From JANRLF01 sp033762815 (GTDB taxonomy: Bacteria > Bacteroidota > Bacteroidia > Chitinophagales > CAIOSU01): a stretch of 64,000 bases of DNA. The position numbers and the translations under genes are program-made. Below are positions 63,220 to 64,000 of this stretch, one piece after another. A model generated the notes under the pieces. That model made no database searches. It saw nothing but the letters and a program-made list of their open reading frames with translations, and was not told the DNA's origin. The DNA lies in contig JANRLF010000007.1 in NCBI GenBank assembly GCA_033762815.1, forward strand, positions 62,001 to 126,000, read 5' to 3'. Each line of letters opens with the position of its first letter. Within the stretch, counting starts at the first letter, position 1.

Positions 63220-64000
63220 TATCCATATCCATTTCAACCAGAACAGCAAAATAGCACTCAATATTTGCTTGGCCATCGTTATGCTGAGCGTGGCGATTGA
63301 ACTAAAGCCGGAGCATTTCCAGCGGTTGTTAAGGAAACCTTTTGTTCCCCTAGTAGGCATTGTTTCCCATTTCTTGGTTTTGCCGCTTATCACCCTAGGG
63401 TTGATATGGTTAACGCGGCCTAGAGAGGGCTTCGCGTTGGGTATGCTGCTGGTAGCTGCTTGCCCTGGAGGCAATATTGCCAACTTTATGGCTTCGATAG
63501 CAAGGGCCAATACTGCTTTATCGGTTTCATTGACCGCAACTTCCGAAGTGCTCGCCATTGTCATGACACCCTTTACCTTTTTCTTTTGGAGCCAATGGTT
63601 GCCACACAACAAATTATTGACAGCGAGTTTTGCGCTTGACCCTATCAATATTATTGCTACCGTGATGCTCATCATTGGTATACCGCTAATAATAGGAATG
63701 CTATTGCAGTATAACTTTAGCCAGCAGATTGAGAAATTGCACAAGCCTGCCAAGGTGCTTTCTTTGCTCATTTTAATTGCTTTCATTGTATTTGCGGTAT
63801 TGGGCAATCGGCAAGCTTTCCAGCAACACCTCATTAAAGTGATTGGCTTGGTGGTATTGCACAACCTGGTGGCTCTCTTTAGTGGCTATGTTTTTGCTCG
63901 TTTGTGCAAATTAAAGGAAGCCGATAGTAGGACGGTAGCATTACAGACAGGCATCCAAAATTCAGGCTTGGGCTTGGTACTCATCTTCAATTTCTTCAAT
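63206..64000 (+). CDS. Bile acid:sodium symporter (BASS) family transporter, 3' end cut by window
   Basis: 265 residues visible from ATG 63206 with no stop before the window end. About eight hydrophobic helices. BASS signatures: LLVAACPGGNIANFMASIARAN and, near the end, VALQTGIQNSGLGLVLIF. The family moves organic anions with sodium; bacterial members carry bile acids, pantoate or other carboxylates. The start overlaps the dioxygenase stop by 14 bp, so a common metabolite may link the two, but this is a guess. Confidence 0.88.
   Translation, partial: MEASDIHIHFNQNSKIALNICLAIVMLSVAIELKPEHFQRLLRKPFVPLVGIVSHFLVLPLITLGLIWLTRPREGFALGMLLVAACPGGNIANFMASIARANTALSVSLTATSEVLAIVMTPFTFFFWSQWLPHNKLLTASFALDPINIIATVMLIIGIPLIIGMLLQYNFSQQIEKLHKPAKVLSLLILIAFIVFAVLGNRQAFQQHLIKVIGLVVLHNLVALFSGYVFARLCKLKEADSRTVALQTGIQNSGLGLVLIFNFFN

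Noticed and set aside
63124..63864. Minus-strand ORF (246 residues) opposite the symporter
   Set aside because: The plus-strand BASS frame is clear and open to the window end; the minus frame is Lys/Met-poor noise with no signature.
1..64000. tRNA, rRNA, insertion sequences, prophage
   Set aside because: No cloverleaf, rRNA stretch, transposase, integrase or phage structural gene was recognised in any gap or frame.

Overview
The window is a chromosomal segment of a Bacteroidota bacterium, most likely from the Chitinophagia/Sphingobacteriia side of the phylum. Several things point there: a fused lpxC-fabZ gene, the full Bat aerotolerance operon, a PorP/SprF protein next to a giant PKD-repeat surface protein with a gliding/type IX C-terminus, bacillithiol gene bshC, the bamD-rpoZ-coaBC-DUF4835-recN and parA-parB-DUF5683-dapB-lepB orders, and promoters with the phylum-specific -7 motif TAnnTTTG. 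No rRNA, tRNA, CRISPR array, prophage or insertion sequence was recognised.

Layout. 1-3.1 kb: a truncated sodium:solute symporter, a RelE/ParE-type toxin-antitoxin pair, an SdpR/SdpI pair, a lipoprotein MsrB and a 28-residue membrane microprotein. 3.2-5.4 kb: a membrane-anchored LAS-type metallopeptidase candidate, then about 1 kb of noncoding DNA holding an 11-bp tandem array, two divergent candidate noncoding transcripts and their terminators, and a low-complexity lipoprotein. 5.6-12 kb: lipid A operon lpxD, lpxC-fabZ, lpxA with an ABC ATPase, then lon. 12-18.2 kb: two GT-C glycosyltransferases, a GH13 alpha-glucosidase and an oligopeptide-binding lipoprotein. 18.4-24.4 kb: parA, parB, DUF5683, dapB and two tandem signal peptidases I. 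24.4-31.1 kb: bshC, an FAD/NAD(P) protein, a four-helix membrane protein, an acyl-CoA dehydrogenase, a second 11-bp array and a HepT/MntA-like pair. 31.3-39.4 kb: moxR, DUF58, a small Bat protein, batA, batB, batC, batD and batE in one tightly packed operon. 39.4-44.2 kb: GH36 enzyme, ATP-grasp protein, yidD, rnpA, rpmH and an orphan Hpt protein. 44.3-52.2 kb: SprF-like protein with a SPOR domain, and a 2093-residue protein with 19 PKD repeats. 52.3-56.1 kb: M1 aminopeptidase, a small lipoprotein and a PfkB kinase. 56.2-64 kb: third 11-bp array, then bamD, rpoZ, coaBC, DUF4835, recN, a lipoprotein, a TauD-family dioxygenase and a bile acid:sodium symporter cut by the window end.

Most of the window is core cell-envelope, chromosome-segregation and stress biology in compact operons, many with 1-14 bp gene overlaps. 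Several convergent gene pairs overlap at their stop codons with no terminator between them, and several promoters lie so close to the start codon that the transcripts must be leaderless or nearly so. The most unusual feature is a family of three dispersed elements (4194-4355, 30053-30232, 56222-56400). Each has an AT-rich leader of nearly constant length (64, 64 and 63 nt) followed by about ten tandem units with an 11-bp period. I do not know of a named family matching it.
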